Shown piece by piece: positions 25,901-34,884 of a stretch of DNA of 64,000 nt. Within the stretch, counting starts at the first letter, position 1; each line of letters begins with the position of its first letter. Made by a program: the position numbers and the translations under genes. The stretch comes from DASXYU01 sp036502295 (GTDB taxonomy: Bacteria; Actinomycetota; Actinomycetes; Mycobacteriales; Jatrophihabitantaceae): assembly GCA_036502295.1 (NCBI GenBank), contig DASXYU010000085.1, positions 1 through 64,000 of the forward strand, in the 5' to 3' direction. Below the pieces are notes generated by a model. That model saw nothing but the letters and a program-made list of their open reading frames with translations. It was not told the origin of the DNA and made no database searches.

Positions 25901-26361
25901 GGCCTACCCCGGGCGAGCTACTCGATGGACTCCGCCGCGAGCTTCGTGACGAGGTTCTGCCTTCTGTGCAGGGCGGCGCCGCGACGCGCCAGTTACGCGC
26001 TGCCATTCACATCCTCGGAAAACTTGCCGAGACGTGGGATGTGCAACATCGCTACGCGGAGACGGACAACCTGGACCTCGAGGTCACACTGACCAACTTG
26101 GCACGCCTCGCCAATGTGGAGCGCACCAAACAGCCTTCGCTGCTGCAAGAGGCCGTACCAGGTGTCACGGACCGCGGGCTAAGCGATCTCATCGCCCGCA
26201 ACGAATCGCTACAACAGGAGCTCGAGCTGCTGCAGAGTCAGCACCGCGCCGCTGGACAAGCAGATGGCGAGTTCGGCCGAGCGCTCTTCGATCTACACGT
26301 GCGCCGGACGAACCGGGCAGCGAATGCCACAGGAATGAGCCATGACCCACGAAGCTCGTGA
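25894..26361 (+). CDS. DUF6285-type small protein
   Basis: A 155-residue, mostly helical protein. The start RPTPGELLDGLRRELRDEVL matches the pattern I know for DUF6285, a family regularly coded directly after APH-like phosphotransferases in fatty-acid gene clusters. A C-terminal coiled coil (LIARNESLQQELELLQSQ) suggests an oligomerisation or partner-binding role. It overlaps the kinase gene by 7 nt (a TTG at 25897 would give a 4-nt overlap) and the reductase gene by 20 nt. Its function is unknown. Confidence 0.7.
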   Translation: MLRPTPGELLDGLRRELRDEVLPSVQGGAATRQLRAAIHILGKLAETWDVQHRYAETDNLDLEVTLTNLARLANVERTKQPSLLQEAVPGVTDRGLSDLIARNESLQQELELLQSQHRAAGQADGEFGRALFDLHVRRTNRAANATGMSHDPRSS

Positions 26362-27283
26362 CGTCGTAGTCACCAAACGGGTCCAGCACGCCCACGGTGT
26401 TGCCGGACTTACTCTCGCCGACCCCTCCGGCGCCGCCCTGCCTGAGTGGCAACCTGGTGCACATATCGACCTGATGCTGCCTGACGGCCGCGTCCGCCAG
26501 TACTCACTCTGCGGCAGCGACGGCGCCGCTTGGAACGTCGCGGTGCTCAATGCCCCGGATGGCCGCGGCGGCTCGGCATGGATCCACGACAACATCCACG
26601 AAGGCGACGTGATTCGGATCCGTGGTCCACGAAACAAGTTTCCACTTGCGCCCGCACAGCGGTACGTCTTCATCGCTGGTGGCATTGGCATTACACCGAT
26701 CATTGCCATGGTTCGCGAGCTGGAGCAGCGTGGTAACTCGAACTGGCGGCTCACCTACGGCGGCAGATCCCGCTCATCGATGGCGTTCCTCGACGAGCTC
26801 GAGGCGATGGGGGAGCAGGTAACCGTCACGCCGCAGGACGAGAGCGGACTCATCGACATCCAGGTCGCATTGGGACAACCGCAGATCGGGACCGCGGTCT
26901 ACTGCTGCGGTCCGGAGCCTCTGCTGCAGGCGATCGACCGGGCGTGCCGCTCCTGGCCACCGGGAACGTTGCACGTCGAGCGATTCACTCCAGTGGAGAT
27001 CGATACCGCCGGCGACTCGGCCTTCGAGGTGGTTGCCGAGCGATCCGGGATTACCCTGACCGTTCCGGCCAGCGTCAGTATCCTCGATGCGCTCGCCGAC
27101 CAGGGCGTCTACGTCGCCACCTCGTGCGGCGAAGGCGTCTGTGGCACGTGCGAAACCAAGGTGCTGGAAGGCGAGGTTGACCATCGAGACTCGCTGCTGA
27201 GCGAGCAGGAGCGCGCCGCCAACACAGTGATGATGGTGTGCTGCTCCCGCGCCCGCGGAGCACGTCTCGTCCTTGACGTCTGA
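26342..27283 (+). CDS. Phthalate-dioxygenase-reductase-type flavin/[2Fe-2S] oxidoreductase
   Basis: A 313-residue electron-transfer protein. The N-terminal flavin-binding barrel contains RQYSLCG, the NAD(P)H-binding domain contains GGIGITPIIAMVREL and a YCCGPEPLL motif, and the C-terminal plant-type ferredoxin domain has CGEGVCGTCE with the fourth ligand in VCC. This layout (FMN-NAD-2Fe2S) passes electrons from NADH straight to an oxygenase. It is the last gene of the P450 operon and the likely reductase for that P450, although such proteins more often serve Rieske oxygenases and none is coded here. Confidence 0.92.
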   Translation: MTHEARDVVVTKRVQHAHGVAGLTLADPSGAALPEWQPGAHIDLMLPDGRVRQYSLCGSDGAAWNVAVLNAPDGRGGSAWIHDNIHEGDVIRIRGPRNKFPLAPAQRYVFIAGGIGITPIIAMVRELEQRGNSNWRLTYGGRSRSSMAFLDELEAMGEQVTVTPQDESGLIDIQVALGQPQIGTAVYCCGPEPLLQAIDRACRSWPPGTLHVERFTPVEIDTAGDSAFEVVAERSGITLTVPASVSILDALADQGVYVATSCGEGVCGTCETKVLEGEVDHRDSLLSEQERAANTVMMVCCSRARGARLVLDV

Positions 27284-27317
27284 CCCGCCCCGCTGACCCT
27301 CGCTCGCCCGCACGGCC

Positions 27318-28043
27318 TCAGCCCACGATTCGCCGAAGCAGTTCTTGCCCGTCGGTCAGATCGTCCAGCACGAGGTCTGCTCCGCATGCGCCTAACGCTG
27401 CTGCGCTGAATCGTCCGGTCGCCACTAAGGCGCAACTGATGCCGAGCTCGTGGGCGCAGGCCGCGTCGCGCGGTGTGTCACCAACTATCCAGCATTGTCG
27501 CGCGCCGCCGGGCCAGCCTGAATCGAGCAGGTGCTGAAGCGCGACCAACGCCGCTCCCACGCGGTGTGGGGCAGAGTCGCCGAAGCCGCCGAGGTCGGCG
27601 TCGAGGTGTGCTGACAGACCAGCTGCGTCGAGCTTGAGCCGTGCCACGGTCTCAATGTTCCCGGTGAGCACAGTCTGGACGACACCCCTCTGCTGCAGGC
27701 CCCGCACGACCTCCAGGACGCCATCCAGCGGGTGAATCGACGCGGCCACGAGCGTGCTGTTCACGTCTGCCAGGCGGGTGAACTCGCTGATCACTGTGGC
27801 AACCTGCGACTGACGACCGCCGGCAGATCTCACCAGCAGACTGGCGATCTCAGGGTCCATCCGACCGCCGAGATCAACGTCGTCGGGAATCGGCCGCCGC
27901 TCGCAGACGAGTTCGACAGCATCCAAGAAGAGTTCGGCGACTTGCCCTGCTGGTGCGAGCAGCGTGCCGTCGACATCCCATAGGACGGCCGGTGACCCGC
28001 TCTGCGCAGTGACGACGCGCCTGCGCCAACCATCGAGATCCAA
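27318..28043 (-). CDS. HAD-superfamily phosphatase/hydrolase
   Basis: A 241-residue HAD hydrolase. The nucleophile motif is VLWDVDGTLL, motif II is VLTGNI, and motif IV is CWIVGDTPRDAACAHEL, as in phosphoglycolate phosphatase-like proteins. The reading frame runs on to 28316, but the extension is low-complexity. A TTG at 28043 preceded by GGAAGGAA is the best start. In this setting it could remove the phosphate placed by the APH-like kinase, but that is a guess. Convergent with the reductase gene, 34 nt apart. Confidence 0.82.
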   Translation of the reverse strand: MDLDGWRRRVVTAQSGSPAVLWDVDGTLLAPAGQVAELFLDAVELVCERRPIPDDVDLGGRMDPEIASLLVRSAGGRQSQVATVISEFTRLADVNSTLVAASIHPLDGVLEVVRGLQQRGVVQTVLTGNIETVARLKLDAAGLSAHLDADLGGFGDSAPHRVGAALVALQHLLDSGWPGGARQCWIVGDTPRDAACAHELGISCALVATGRFSAAALGACGADLVLDDLTDGQELLRRIVG

Positions 28044-28309
28044 CGTTCCGTTCCTTCCGCCTACCTTCTTGGGCGCTGGTGCTGGCAATGCACCTGAGCT
28101 TCGTCCACGACGCTGTGATCGGACGCATCGCGTGTTTGTGCCTGACTCCAAGACACCAGACCAGGGTGGCTGTCCTCTGCCTCTGGCAGACGGTTTCATA
28201 GGCCCTGCAGTCGGCCGCGCCGAAGTCTTCGCGAGTCTGTCCCGTTCCGTCGCCATCTCTTCTCCGATTACCACGATCAACCGCCCGACACCTGATTGGA
28301 GACGCCGCG
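28044..28309. promoter_or_regulatory. Divergent intergenic region before the thiolase-fadB operon
   Basis: 266 bp between the leftward HAD gene and the rightward thiolase. It must hold promoters for both. No RNA gene, long repeat or clear operator is visible. Confidence 0.4.
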
Positions 28310-29521
28310 ATGTCAAACGACGCCTACATTTACGACGCGATCCGGACCCCGCGAGGCAAGGGCAAGAAAGGTGCGCTCTACGGGACCAAGCCCGTCGATC
28401 TTGTCGTCGGGCTGGTCGCCGAGTTGCGTTCCCGCTTCCCGGGTCTGGATCCGTCCTACATAGACGACCTCGTCCTCGGCGTCGTCACCCCGCTGGGTGA
28501 CCAGGGCGGTGACATCGCGAAGGCAGCGGCACTGGCTGCCGGGCTGCCAGAGACCGTCGCGGGGCTGCAGGTCAACCGGTTCTGCGCCTCAGGGCTGGAG
28601 GCGACGAATATTGCCGCCGCCAAGGTCGCCTCAGGCTGGGACCGCCTGATCCTGGCAGGCGGTGTCGAGTCGATGTCCCGCGTTCCGATGTTTTCCGATG
28701 GCGGGCCGCTGTTCAACGATCCGGCCATCACGTATGACCATTACATCGCTCCGCAGGGAATCGGCGCGGATCTCATCGCCACCATCGAGGGCTTCACTCG
28801 CGAGGACGTAGATCGTTACGCCATTCTGTCGCAGCAGCGGGCCGACACGGCCTGGCGCGAAGGCCGCTTCAAGCGCTCGGTGGTTCCGGTAGTGGATGGC
28901 AACGGTGTCACGATCCTTGACTACGACGAGCATCGCCGGCCCGAGTCGACCGTCGAGTCGCTGGGCAGTCTGCGTCCATCATTCGCAGAGCCCGGCCGCA
29001 GCCTCGGGTACGACGCAGTGGCGCTACAGAAATACCACTGGATCGAGCAGATCGAGCACGTCCACACCGGCGGCAACTCCTCCGGCATCGTCGACGGTGC
29101 GGCGCTCGTCCTGCTCGGCTCCGAGGAGGCGGGCCGGGACCTAGGCCTGCAGCCTCGCGGTCGCATCGTCGCCACCGCCATCACCGGTTCCGATCCGACG
29201 ATCATGCTCACCGGGCCTGAGCCGGCAACCCGCAAAGCACTTGCGACCGCAGGACTCGAACTCGATGACATCGACCTGTTCGAGATCAACGAAGCATTCG
29301 CTTCTGTCGTCCTCAAGTGGATCAAGGACCTCCGCCTGCCCACGGAGAAGGTCAACATCAATGGCGGCGCCATCGCGATGGGGCATCCGCTCGGCGCAAC
29401 CGGCGCCATGCTCGTCTCCACCGTCCTTGACGAACTCGAGCGGCGCGAGGCGCGGCGGGGGCTCATCACCCTCTGCGTCGGCGGCGGCATGGGAATCGCC
29501 ACCATCATCGAACGCCTCTAG
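28310..29521 (+). CDS. Acetyl-CoA C-acyltransferase (thiolase)
   Basis: A 403-residue thiolase. The acyl-accepting Cys is in [18 protein letters not shown], the catalytic His in [17 protein letters not shown], and the second Cys in [10 protein letters not shown]. This is the complete catalytic set of the FadA/PaaJ type. It cleaves 3-oxoacyl-CoA with CoA. It is followed 26 nt later by the FadB-like gene, forming the core beta-oxidation pair. Confidence 0.95.
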   Translation: MSNDAYIYDAIRTPRGKGKKGALYGTKPVDLVVGLVAELRSRFPGLDPSYIDDLVLGVVTPLGDQGGDIAKAAALAAGLPETVAGLQVNRFCASGLEATNIAAAKVASGWDRLILAGGVESMSRVPMFSDGGPLFNDPAITYDHYIAPQGIGADLIATIEGFTREDVDRYAILSQQRADTAWREGRFKRSVVPVVDGNGVTILDYDEHRRPESTVESLGSLRPSFAEPGRSLGYDAVALQKYHWIEQIEHVHTGGNSSGIVDGAALVLLGSEEAGRDLGLQPRGRIVATAITGSDPTIMLTGPEPATRKALATAGLELDDIDLFEINEAFASVVLKWIKDLRLPTEKVNINGGAIAMGHPLGATGAMLVSTVLDELERREARRGLITLCVGGGMGIATIIERL

Positions 29522-29547
29522 CCCGCTCAGCGAGGAGCCTGCACAGA

Positions 29548-31689
29548 ATGACCACCACCATCCGATGGAATATCGACGCGGACGGCATCGTCACCCTCAC
29601 CTTGGACGACCCGAACGCCACGGCGAACACCATGACGCAGCAGTTCGTCGTCGATCTGACCGACACAGTCAACCGCCTTTACGTCGAGAGAGAGAGCGTC
29701 ATCGGCGTGGTCCTCACCTCGGCGAAGAAGACATTCTTCGCCGGCGGTGACCTCCATGAGTTGGTCGAACTCCAGCCCGAGGACGCGCCACGGTTCACCG
29801 AACATCTGAACCATGTGAAGAGCCAGTTGCGCGCCTTGGAGACGCTCGGCAGACCCGTGGTGTCCGCGATCAATGGTGCCGCTCTCGGCGGGGGACTCGA
29901 ACTCGCCCTAGCGACCCACCATCGCCTCGCCGCCGACGTGGCGGGCAACCAGATCGGGCTGCCCGAAGTTGGGCTCGGCTTGCTGCCGGCCGGCGGCGGC
30001 ATCGTCCGCACGAGCCGGCTACTCGGCGTCACCACTGCTGTGGAGCGGGTGCTGTCGTCGGGGACTCGGTACACCCCGCGTGCTGCACTGAAACTCGGTC
30101 TGGTCGATGAGGTCCTCGCGGATTCATCGACCCTGATAACGCGAGCCAAGGAGTGGATTTTCGCCAACCCCGACGCGGCGCAGCCTTGGGACACGCCCGG
30201 GTACACCATTCCCGGCGGAACACCCACTCGTGGCCCGCTGTCGGCGCAGGTCAGCCACCTCTCCGCCACGCTACGCAGCCAAACCAACGGAGCACCCGCA
30301 CCAGCCGAGCGGGCGATTCTCGCTGCAGCGGTTGAAGGGGCAGCAGTGGACATCGACACCGCCGAGCTCATCGAGACGCGCTACTTCATCGGTTTGGCGA
30401 CTGGGCAGATCGCCAAGAATCGCATCAACCTGACCTTCTTCGATGCCCAGCGCATCAAGGCGGGCGGAAGTCGGCCAACTGGCCAGTCGCGGTTTCGCTC
30501 CAGCAGACTCGGCGTCGTCGGCGCGGGCATGATGGGTGCCGGCATCGCCTACGCCGCCGCGCGAGCCGGCATCGAGGTCGTTCTCGTCGACGTGTCCTTG
30601 TCAGCAGCGCAGATGGGCAAGCAGTACGCCGAGCGAGCTGAAGCCAAGGCGGTGGAGACCGGCCGCTCGAGCGCGAATTCCGCAGACTTGGTGCTGTCCC
30701 GCATTCGTCCAACGGACGATATGGCGAATCTTACCGCGGTCGATTTCGTGATCGAAGCGGTCTTCGAGAACGCCGAACTCAAGGCCAAGGTCTTCGGGCA
30801 GATCGAGACCTCCGTCGCCGAGACCGCAGTCCTCGGCTCGAACACTTCCACCCTTCCCATCACCGTGCTCGCCGCTGCCGTCAGCAGACCCGCGGACTTC
30901 GTGGGCGTGCACTTCTTCTCCCCAGCCGACCGCATGCCACTCGTTGAACTCATCAGGGGCAAGCAAACGTCGCAGGCCGCACTCGCCAAGGCATACGACC
31001 TGGTCCTCCAACTTGGCAAGACTCCGATCGTCGTCAACGACAGTCGCGGGTTCTTCACCAGCCGAGTGATCACGGCCCGCCTGAACGAAGCCGTAGGGAT
31101 GCTCGGCGAAGGCGTGAACCCCGTCAGCATCGAGCAGGCATCGCTGCAGGCCGGCTACCCTACTGGGACGCTCCAGCTGCTCGACGAGCTCACTCTTACC
31201 CTCCCGCGCACGATCAGAGAAAAAGCCGAAGCAGCAGCAACGGTCGACGGCCGCGTTTGGGCTTCGCATCCGAGCGAAGCAGCGTTCGACCGTCTCATTG
31301 ACGGCTACGGGCGGGTGGGGCGTGCGGCAGGCAGCGGTCTCTACGACTACGTCGACGGCAAGCGAAAGGCCCTTTGGTCCGGACTGGCCGAATGCTTCCC
31401 GCCCGCGGCTGTGCAGCCCCCGTTCACCGACCTGATTGACCGGCTACTGTTCGCCGAGGCACTCGAGGCGTGGCGCGTTTATGACGCCGGCGTGATCGAG
31501 TCCGCCGCCGACGCCAATGTCGGCTCTCATTTGGGCATCGGCTTCCCGGCATGGACCGGCGGCGCGCTGCGTTACATCGACCAATACCCCGGTGGTCGTG
31601 GGCGCTTTGTTGAACGCTCCAGAGAACTTGCCGAGAGGTACGGGGCGCATTTCACGCCATCGCCCTCAATGTTGGCAACGGCAGGCTAA
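29548..31689 (+). CDS. FadB/FadJ-type multifunctional enoyl-CoA hydratase / 3-hydroxyacyl-CoA dehydrogenase
   Basis: A 713-residue fusion. The N-terminal crotonase domain (residues 1 to about 200) has KTFFAGGDLHELVEL and GAALGGGLELALATHH. A Rossmann domain from about residue 320 begins GVVGAGMMGAGIAYAAARAG and has NTSTLPITVLA and GVHFFSPADRMPLVEL. The C-terminal 3HCDH domain contains TPIVVNDSRGFFTSRV. It hydrates enoyl-CoA and oxidises the 3-hydroxyacyl-CoA with NAD. The length and domain order match actinobacterial FadB. GAGGAG precedes the ATG. Confidence 0.96.
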   Translation: MTTTIRWNIDADGIVTLTLDDPNATANTMTQQFVVDLTDTVNRLYVERESVIGVVLTSAKKTFFAGGDLHELVELQPEDAPRFTEHLNHVKSQLRALETLGRPVVSAINGAALGGGLELALATHHRLAADVAGNQIGLPEVGLGLLPAGGGIVRTSRLLGVTTAVERVLSSGTRYTPRAALKLGLVDEVLADSSTLITRAKEWIFANPDAAQPWDTPGYTIPGGTPTRGPLSAQVSHLSATLRSQTNGAPAPAERAILAAAVEGAAVDIDTAELIETRYFIGLATGQIAKNRINLTFFDAQRIKAGGSRPTGQSRFRSSRLGVVGAGMMGAGIAYAAARAGIEVVLVDVSLSAAQMGKQYAERAEAKAVETGRSSANSADLVLSRIRPTDDMANLTAVDFVIEAVFENAELKAKVFGQIETSVAETAVLGSNTSTLPITVLAAAVSRPADFVGVHFFSPADRMPLVELIRGKQTSQAALAKAYDLVLQLGKTPIVVNDSRGFFTSRVITARLNEAVGMLGEGVNPVSIEQASLQAGYPTGTLQLLDELTLTLPRTIREKAEAAATVDGRVWASHPSEAAFDRLIDGYGRVGRAAGSGLYDYVDGKRKALWSGLAECFPPAAVQPPFTDLIDRLLFAEALEAWRVYDAGVIESAADANVGSHLGIGFPAWTGGALRYIDQYPGGRGRFVERSRELAERYGAHFTPSPSMLATAG

Positions 31690-31707
31690 GCCGTTGCCCG
31701 GCGGCGG

Positions 31708-32985
31708 TCAGTCCTTGAGCGCCTCGGTGAGCGGAACGGCGGCGAGTTCGATCTGCCAGGGGCGGGCGCCGAGCTGAGTCAGTGCCTCGGTCACCGAGGT
31801 ACCGTCGATGACCGACGGCGGTTCCCAGGCGAGGCGGCGCAGGATGTCAGACGGCAGCAGGTTTTGGGCGAGGACGGAGTGCTCCTCGGCAAGGGCGTTG
31901 ACCACGTCGCGGCCGCGGGCGAGGCGGTCGGCTGCCACCGGATCACGATCACGCCAGCGCGCCGCGGGCGGCACGGCATCCGTGGCCGGTCCGGCAGTGG
32001 GCGGAAGCTCCGACTCAGGCAGGGCAAGCGCCGTCTCGATCGCCGCGAACCAACGCCCCAGCTGACGCTTCTGCCGCGGTCCGCCGAATACCGACAGCGC
32101 GCCAAGATCCGCGGACTTCTTCGGCATCGCCCTTGCCGCGTCGATGATCGCGGAGTCGGGCAGGATGCGCCCCGGCGCGACATCGCGGCTGGCCGCGTAC
32201 TCGTCGCGGGTGTACCAGAGCGCACGCACCACGCCGAGCTGGGGACGTCCTCGCAGCTTGTGAATGCCGGAGGTGCGCCGCCACGGATCCACGCGCGGAG
32301 CGGGCGGTGGCGCGGTGCGCTCGGCCTCGAACTCCTGATGCGCCCAGTCGAGTTTGCCGGCGTCCTCCAGCAGTCCTGCCAGGACGTCACGCAATTGGAC
32401 CAGCAGTTCGACGTCGAGCGCGGCATAGACGAGCCAATCGTGCGGCAGCGGACGCGTGGACCAGTCCGCGGCGGAGTGCCCCTTCTCCAGCCGCACTCCG
32501 AGGTGCTGCTCCACCATCGTGCCGAGCGCCACCCGCTCGACGCCGAGCAGCCGGCCGGCGAGCTCGGTGTCGAAGAGCGTCGCCGGGCGCAGGCCGATCT
32601 CGGCGAGGCAGGGCAGGTCCTGGTTCGCCGCGTGCAGGATCCACTCGGGCGGCTCAGACGCGGTGTCACCGATCACCGCATTCAGCCCGGCCAGCGCCGG
32701 CAGTTCGATCGGGTCGATGAGGACGGTGCCCACACCCTCGCGACGCAGCTGCACGAGGTAGGCGCGCTGGCTGTAGCGGTAGCCCGACGCGCGCTCGGCA
32801 TCGACCGCCAGCGGGCCGTGCCCCGCGCCCATCGCCGCGATGAGAGCGGTGAGCTCCGCGCTCGTGGTGAGCGTGTCGGGGACGCCGTCTGTGGGTTCAG
32901 CGAGCAGCGGGAGCTGCGCCGGCTCGTCGGGGGCAACGTCCTCGGTCGGCTCGTCCTCGCCGGTGTTCGATGCGGTATCGCTCAC
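31708..32985 (-). CDS. Ribonuclease D-like exonuclease with HRDC domain
   Basis: A 425-residue protein. The DEDD 3'-5' exonuclease domain has motif I in LAVDAERASGYRYSQRAYLV, then ILHAANQDLPCL (motif II) and LVYAALDVELLVQLRD (motif III), followed by a C-terminal HRDC domain region. The N-terminus is an acidic, Pro/Glu-rich linker. It probably trims structured RNA. The GTG start at 32985 lies 16 nt after the DUF3000 stop; the longer in-frame ORF runs into that gene. The DUF3000-RNaseD pair is widely conserved in Actinobacteria. Confidence 0.9.
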   Translation of the reverse strand: MSDTASNTGEDEPTEDVAPDEPAQLPLLAEPTDGVPDTLTTSAELTALIAAMGAGHGPLAVDAERASGYRYSQRAYLVQLRREGVGTVLIDPIELPALAGLNAVIGDTASEPPEWILHAANQDLPCLAEIGLRPATLFDTELAGRLLGVERVALGTMVEQHLGVRLEKGHSAADWSTRPLPHDWLVYAALDVELLVQLRDVLAGLLEDAGKLDWAHQEFEAERTAPPPAPRVDPWRRTSGIHKLRGRPQLGVVRALWYTRDEYAASRDVAPGRILPDSAIIDAARAMPKKSADLGALSVFGGPRQKRQLGRWFAAIETALALPESELPPTAGPATDAVPPAARWRDRDPVAADRLARGRDVVNALAEEHSVLAQNLLPSDILRRLAWEPPSVIDGTSVTEALTQLGARPWQIELAAVPLTEALKD

Positions 32986-33001
32986 GTTCGGTCGGCTGGC
33001 C

Positions 33002-33595
33002 TTACTGGGGCGCGAGGATCGTGATGCCCTCGGGAGGCAGCCCGGCGGCGACACAGAGCAGATCGACGAAGGCGAGCAGGTGGGGTGCCATGTCCGCATC
33101 GTCCGCCGTCCAGGACGCGCGTACCTCGAGACCCACCGACGATTGCGGCCCGGCGAGGTCGCCGAAGCGCGTCGAACTGGTCTGCGTCACTGTGCCTCCC
33201 GCGGCGCGGTAGGCGGCCGCGCGCTCGGTGAGGGCGTCGGCGAGCCAGCTCCATCCCACCCGCGGCAGCATCGGGTCGACGCCCATCTCGGGATCGAGTT
33301 CGGCCGAGGCGTAGGCGACCAGCCGCAGCACGCCCTCCCACGCGTCGATGCCGTCAGGATCGTGCAGCAGGACGAGGCGGCCGGTGGCGAGTTCGGCGCC
33401 GTCAGGACCGGTCACATCGGCGGAAAGGGCGTAGCTCCACGGCGCGAGTCGCTGCGGAGGCCGGATCGGTTCTACGCGGACCTCGCTGCGCACCGTGGTG
33501 GCTTCAAGGCTCTCGACTGCCGCCCGGAAGAGTTCAGGACGGGGCTTCGGAGTCTCGGCCGTACCGCCGCTCTGCGCGGCGGAGTCGTCGCCCAT
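33002..33595 (-). CDS. DUF3000 family protein
   Basis: A 197-residue protein of unknown function found throughout Actinobacteria immediately upstream of the HRDC/RNase D gene. Conserved features include LAPWSYALSADV, a GRLVLLHDPDGIDAWEG segment and MLPRVGWSWLADAL. ATG 33595 is preceded by AAAGGTGG. No catalytic motif is recognised. Its constant partner suggests a role in RNA metabolism, but this is only guilt by association. Confidence 0.88.
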   Translation of the reverse strand: MGDDSAAQSGGTAETPKPRPELFRAAVESLEATTVRSEVRVEPIRPPQRLAPWSYALSADVTGPDGAELATGRLVLLHDPDGIDAWEGVLRLVAYASAELDPEMGVDPMLPRVGWSWLADALTERAAAYRAAGGTVTQTSSTRFGDLAGPQSSVGLEVRASWTADDADMAPHLLAFVDLLCVAAGLPPEGITILAPQ

Positions 33596-33834
33596 TCGTG
33601 CCACCTTTCGCAGCCGCGCTGTTCCCGCTGAACCCGTACCCGATCGCCCGGTATCCGATGAACCTGGCCGCGCGCTCATGCGGCGCGCTGGTGGGAGACG
33701 TGCATAGATTTCAAGATCCCACTTCGGGAGGACGGTTGACAGCAGGCGCGCCGCATTGGTCTCGGCGCGCCTGCTCACCACGGTAGGACGAAGCTCTCCG
33801 AGGACGGTCCGGTGGGCGTGGGAGGATGCTGTCG
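33596..33834. promoter_or_regulatory. Divergent intergenic region DUF3000/hemE with a 12-bp inverted repeat
   Basis: 239 bp between divergent genes. Bases 33741-33752 and 33764-33775 are perfect reverse complements around an 11-nt loop; each arm includes the 8-bp palindrome GGCGCGCC. It could be a leader hairpin or an operator for the haem operon. GGAGG at 33821 is the hemE RBS. Confidence 0.55.
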
Positions 33835-34884
33835 ATGAGCATTCAGCCGAATCCTGCCGAATCCCTGCTGGTACGGACGGCCCACGGGCAGCCCGGTGAG
33901 CACCCACCGGTCTGGTTCATGCGACAGGCCGGACGGTCGCTGCCCGAGTACCGCGCGCTGCGCGCCGGCAACGCAATGCTCGACGCCTGCCGCGACCCCG
34001 ATCTCATCACCGAGATCACGCTGCAACCGGTGCAGCGGCATGACGTCGATGCGGCGATCTTCTTCTCCGACATCGTCTTGCCGCTGGTCGCGATCGGTGT
34101 CGGCATGGACATCGTCGCCGGCGTGGGGCCGGTGGTCGACCATCCGATCCGTGAGACCAAGGACCTGGACGTCCTGCGGGCACTTGAGCCGGGCGACGTC
34201 AGCTACATCACGGCTGCGGTGAAGACATTGGCGGGCGAACTGGGCGGCACTCCGCTCATCGGATTCGCCGGGGCGCCGTTCACGCTGGCGAGCTACCTCA
34301 TCGAGGGCGGACCGTCGCGCGAGCACGCCAAGACCAAGGCGATGATGCACGGTCAGCCCGTCCTCTGGAACGCGCTGCTGAACCGCCTCGCCCTCATCTC
34401 CGGTGAGTTCCTGCGCGTGCAGGTCGAGGCCGGGGCGTCTGCGGTGCAGCTCTTCGACTCCTGGGCCGGCGCGCTGTCGAAGGCCGACTACGAACGCTAC
34501 GTCCTGCCGCACAGCACGCTCGCGCTGTCGGCGGTCAGCAGCCAGGCACTGGCCGTCGAGTCTGTGCCGAAGATCCACTTCGGGGTAGGGACGGGCGAGC
34601 TGCTGGCGAGCATGCGGTCGGCCGGCGCCGACGTCGTCGGCGTCGACTGGCGAGTGCCGCTCGACGAAGCCGCGCGGCGACTCGGGCCGGGCGCGGTCGT
34701 GCAGGGCAACCTCGACCCCGCGTTCCTACAGGCCGAGTGGTCGGTGATCGAACGCGAGACTCGCCGCATCGTCACCGAAGGACGCAGCGCTGCCGGGCAC
34801 ATCTTCAACCTCGGTCATGGCGTGCCGCCGGACACCGACCCCGACGTCCTCACCCGTCTCGTCGAGCTGGTCCATTCGCTGTGA
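33835..34884 (+). CDS. hemE: Uroporphyrinogen decarboxylase
   Basis: A 349-residue enzyme that decarboxylates uroporphyrinogen III to coproporphyrinogen III. Signature segments are [44 protein letters not shown] and [17 protein letters not shown] abuts the ATG at 33826 but is 9 nt from the ATG at 33835, so the latter is taken as the start. It overlaps the oxidase gene by 4 nt (GTGA). Confidence 0.96.
   Translation: MSIQPNPAESLLVRTAHGQPGEHPPVWFMRQAGRSLPEYRALRAGNAMLDACRDPDLITEITLQPVQRHDVDAAIFFSDIVLPLVAIGVGMDIVAGVGPVVDHPIRETKDLDVLRALEPGDVSYITAAVKTLAGELGGTPLIGFAGAPFTLASYLIEGGPSREHAKTKAMMHGQPVLWNALLNRLALISGEFLRVQVEAGASAVQLFDSWAGALSKADYERYVLPHSTLALSAVSSQALAVESVPKIHFGVGTGELLASMRSAGADVVGVDWRVPLDEAARRLGPGAVVQGNLDPAFLQAEWSVIERETRRIVTEGRSAAGHIFNLGHGVPPDTDPDVLTRLVELVHSL

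Noticed and set aside
28044..28316. Extra 91 codons at the HAD N-terminus
   Set aside because: Low-complexity basic sequence, no family match, and a good RBS stands before TTG 28043.
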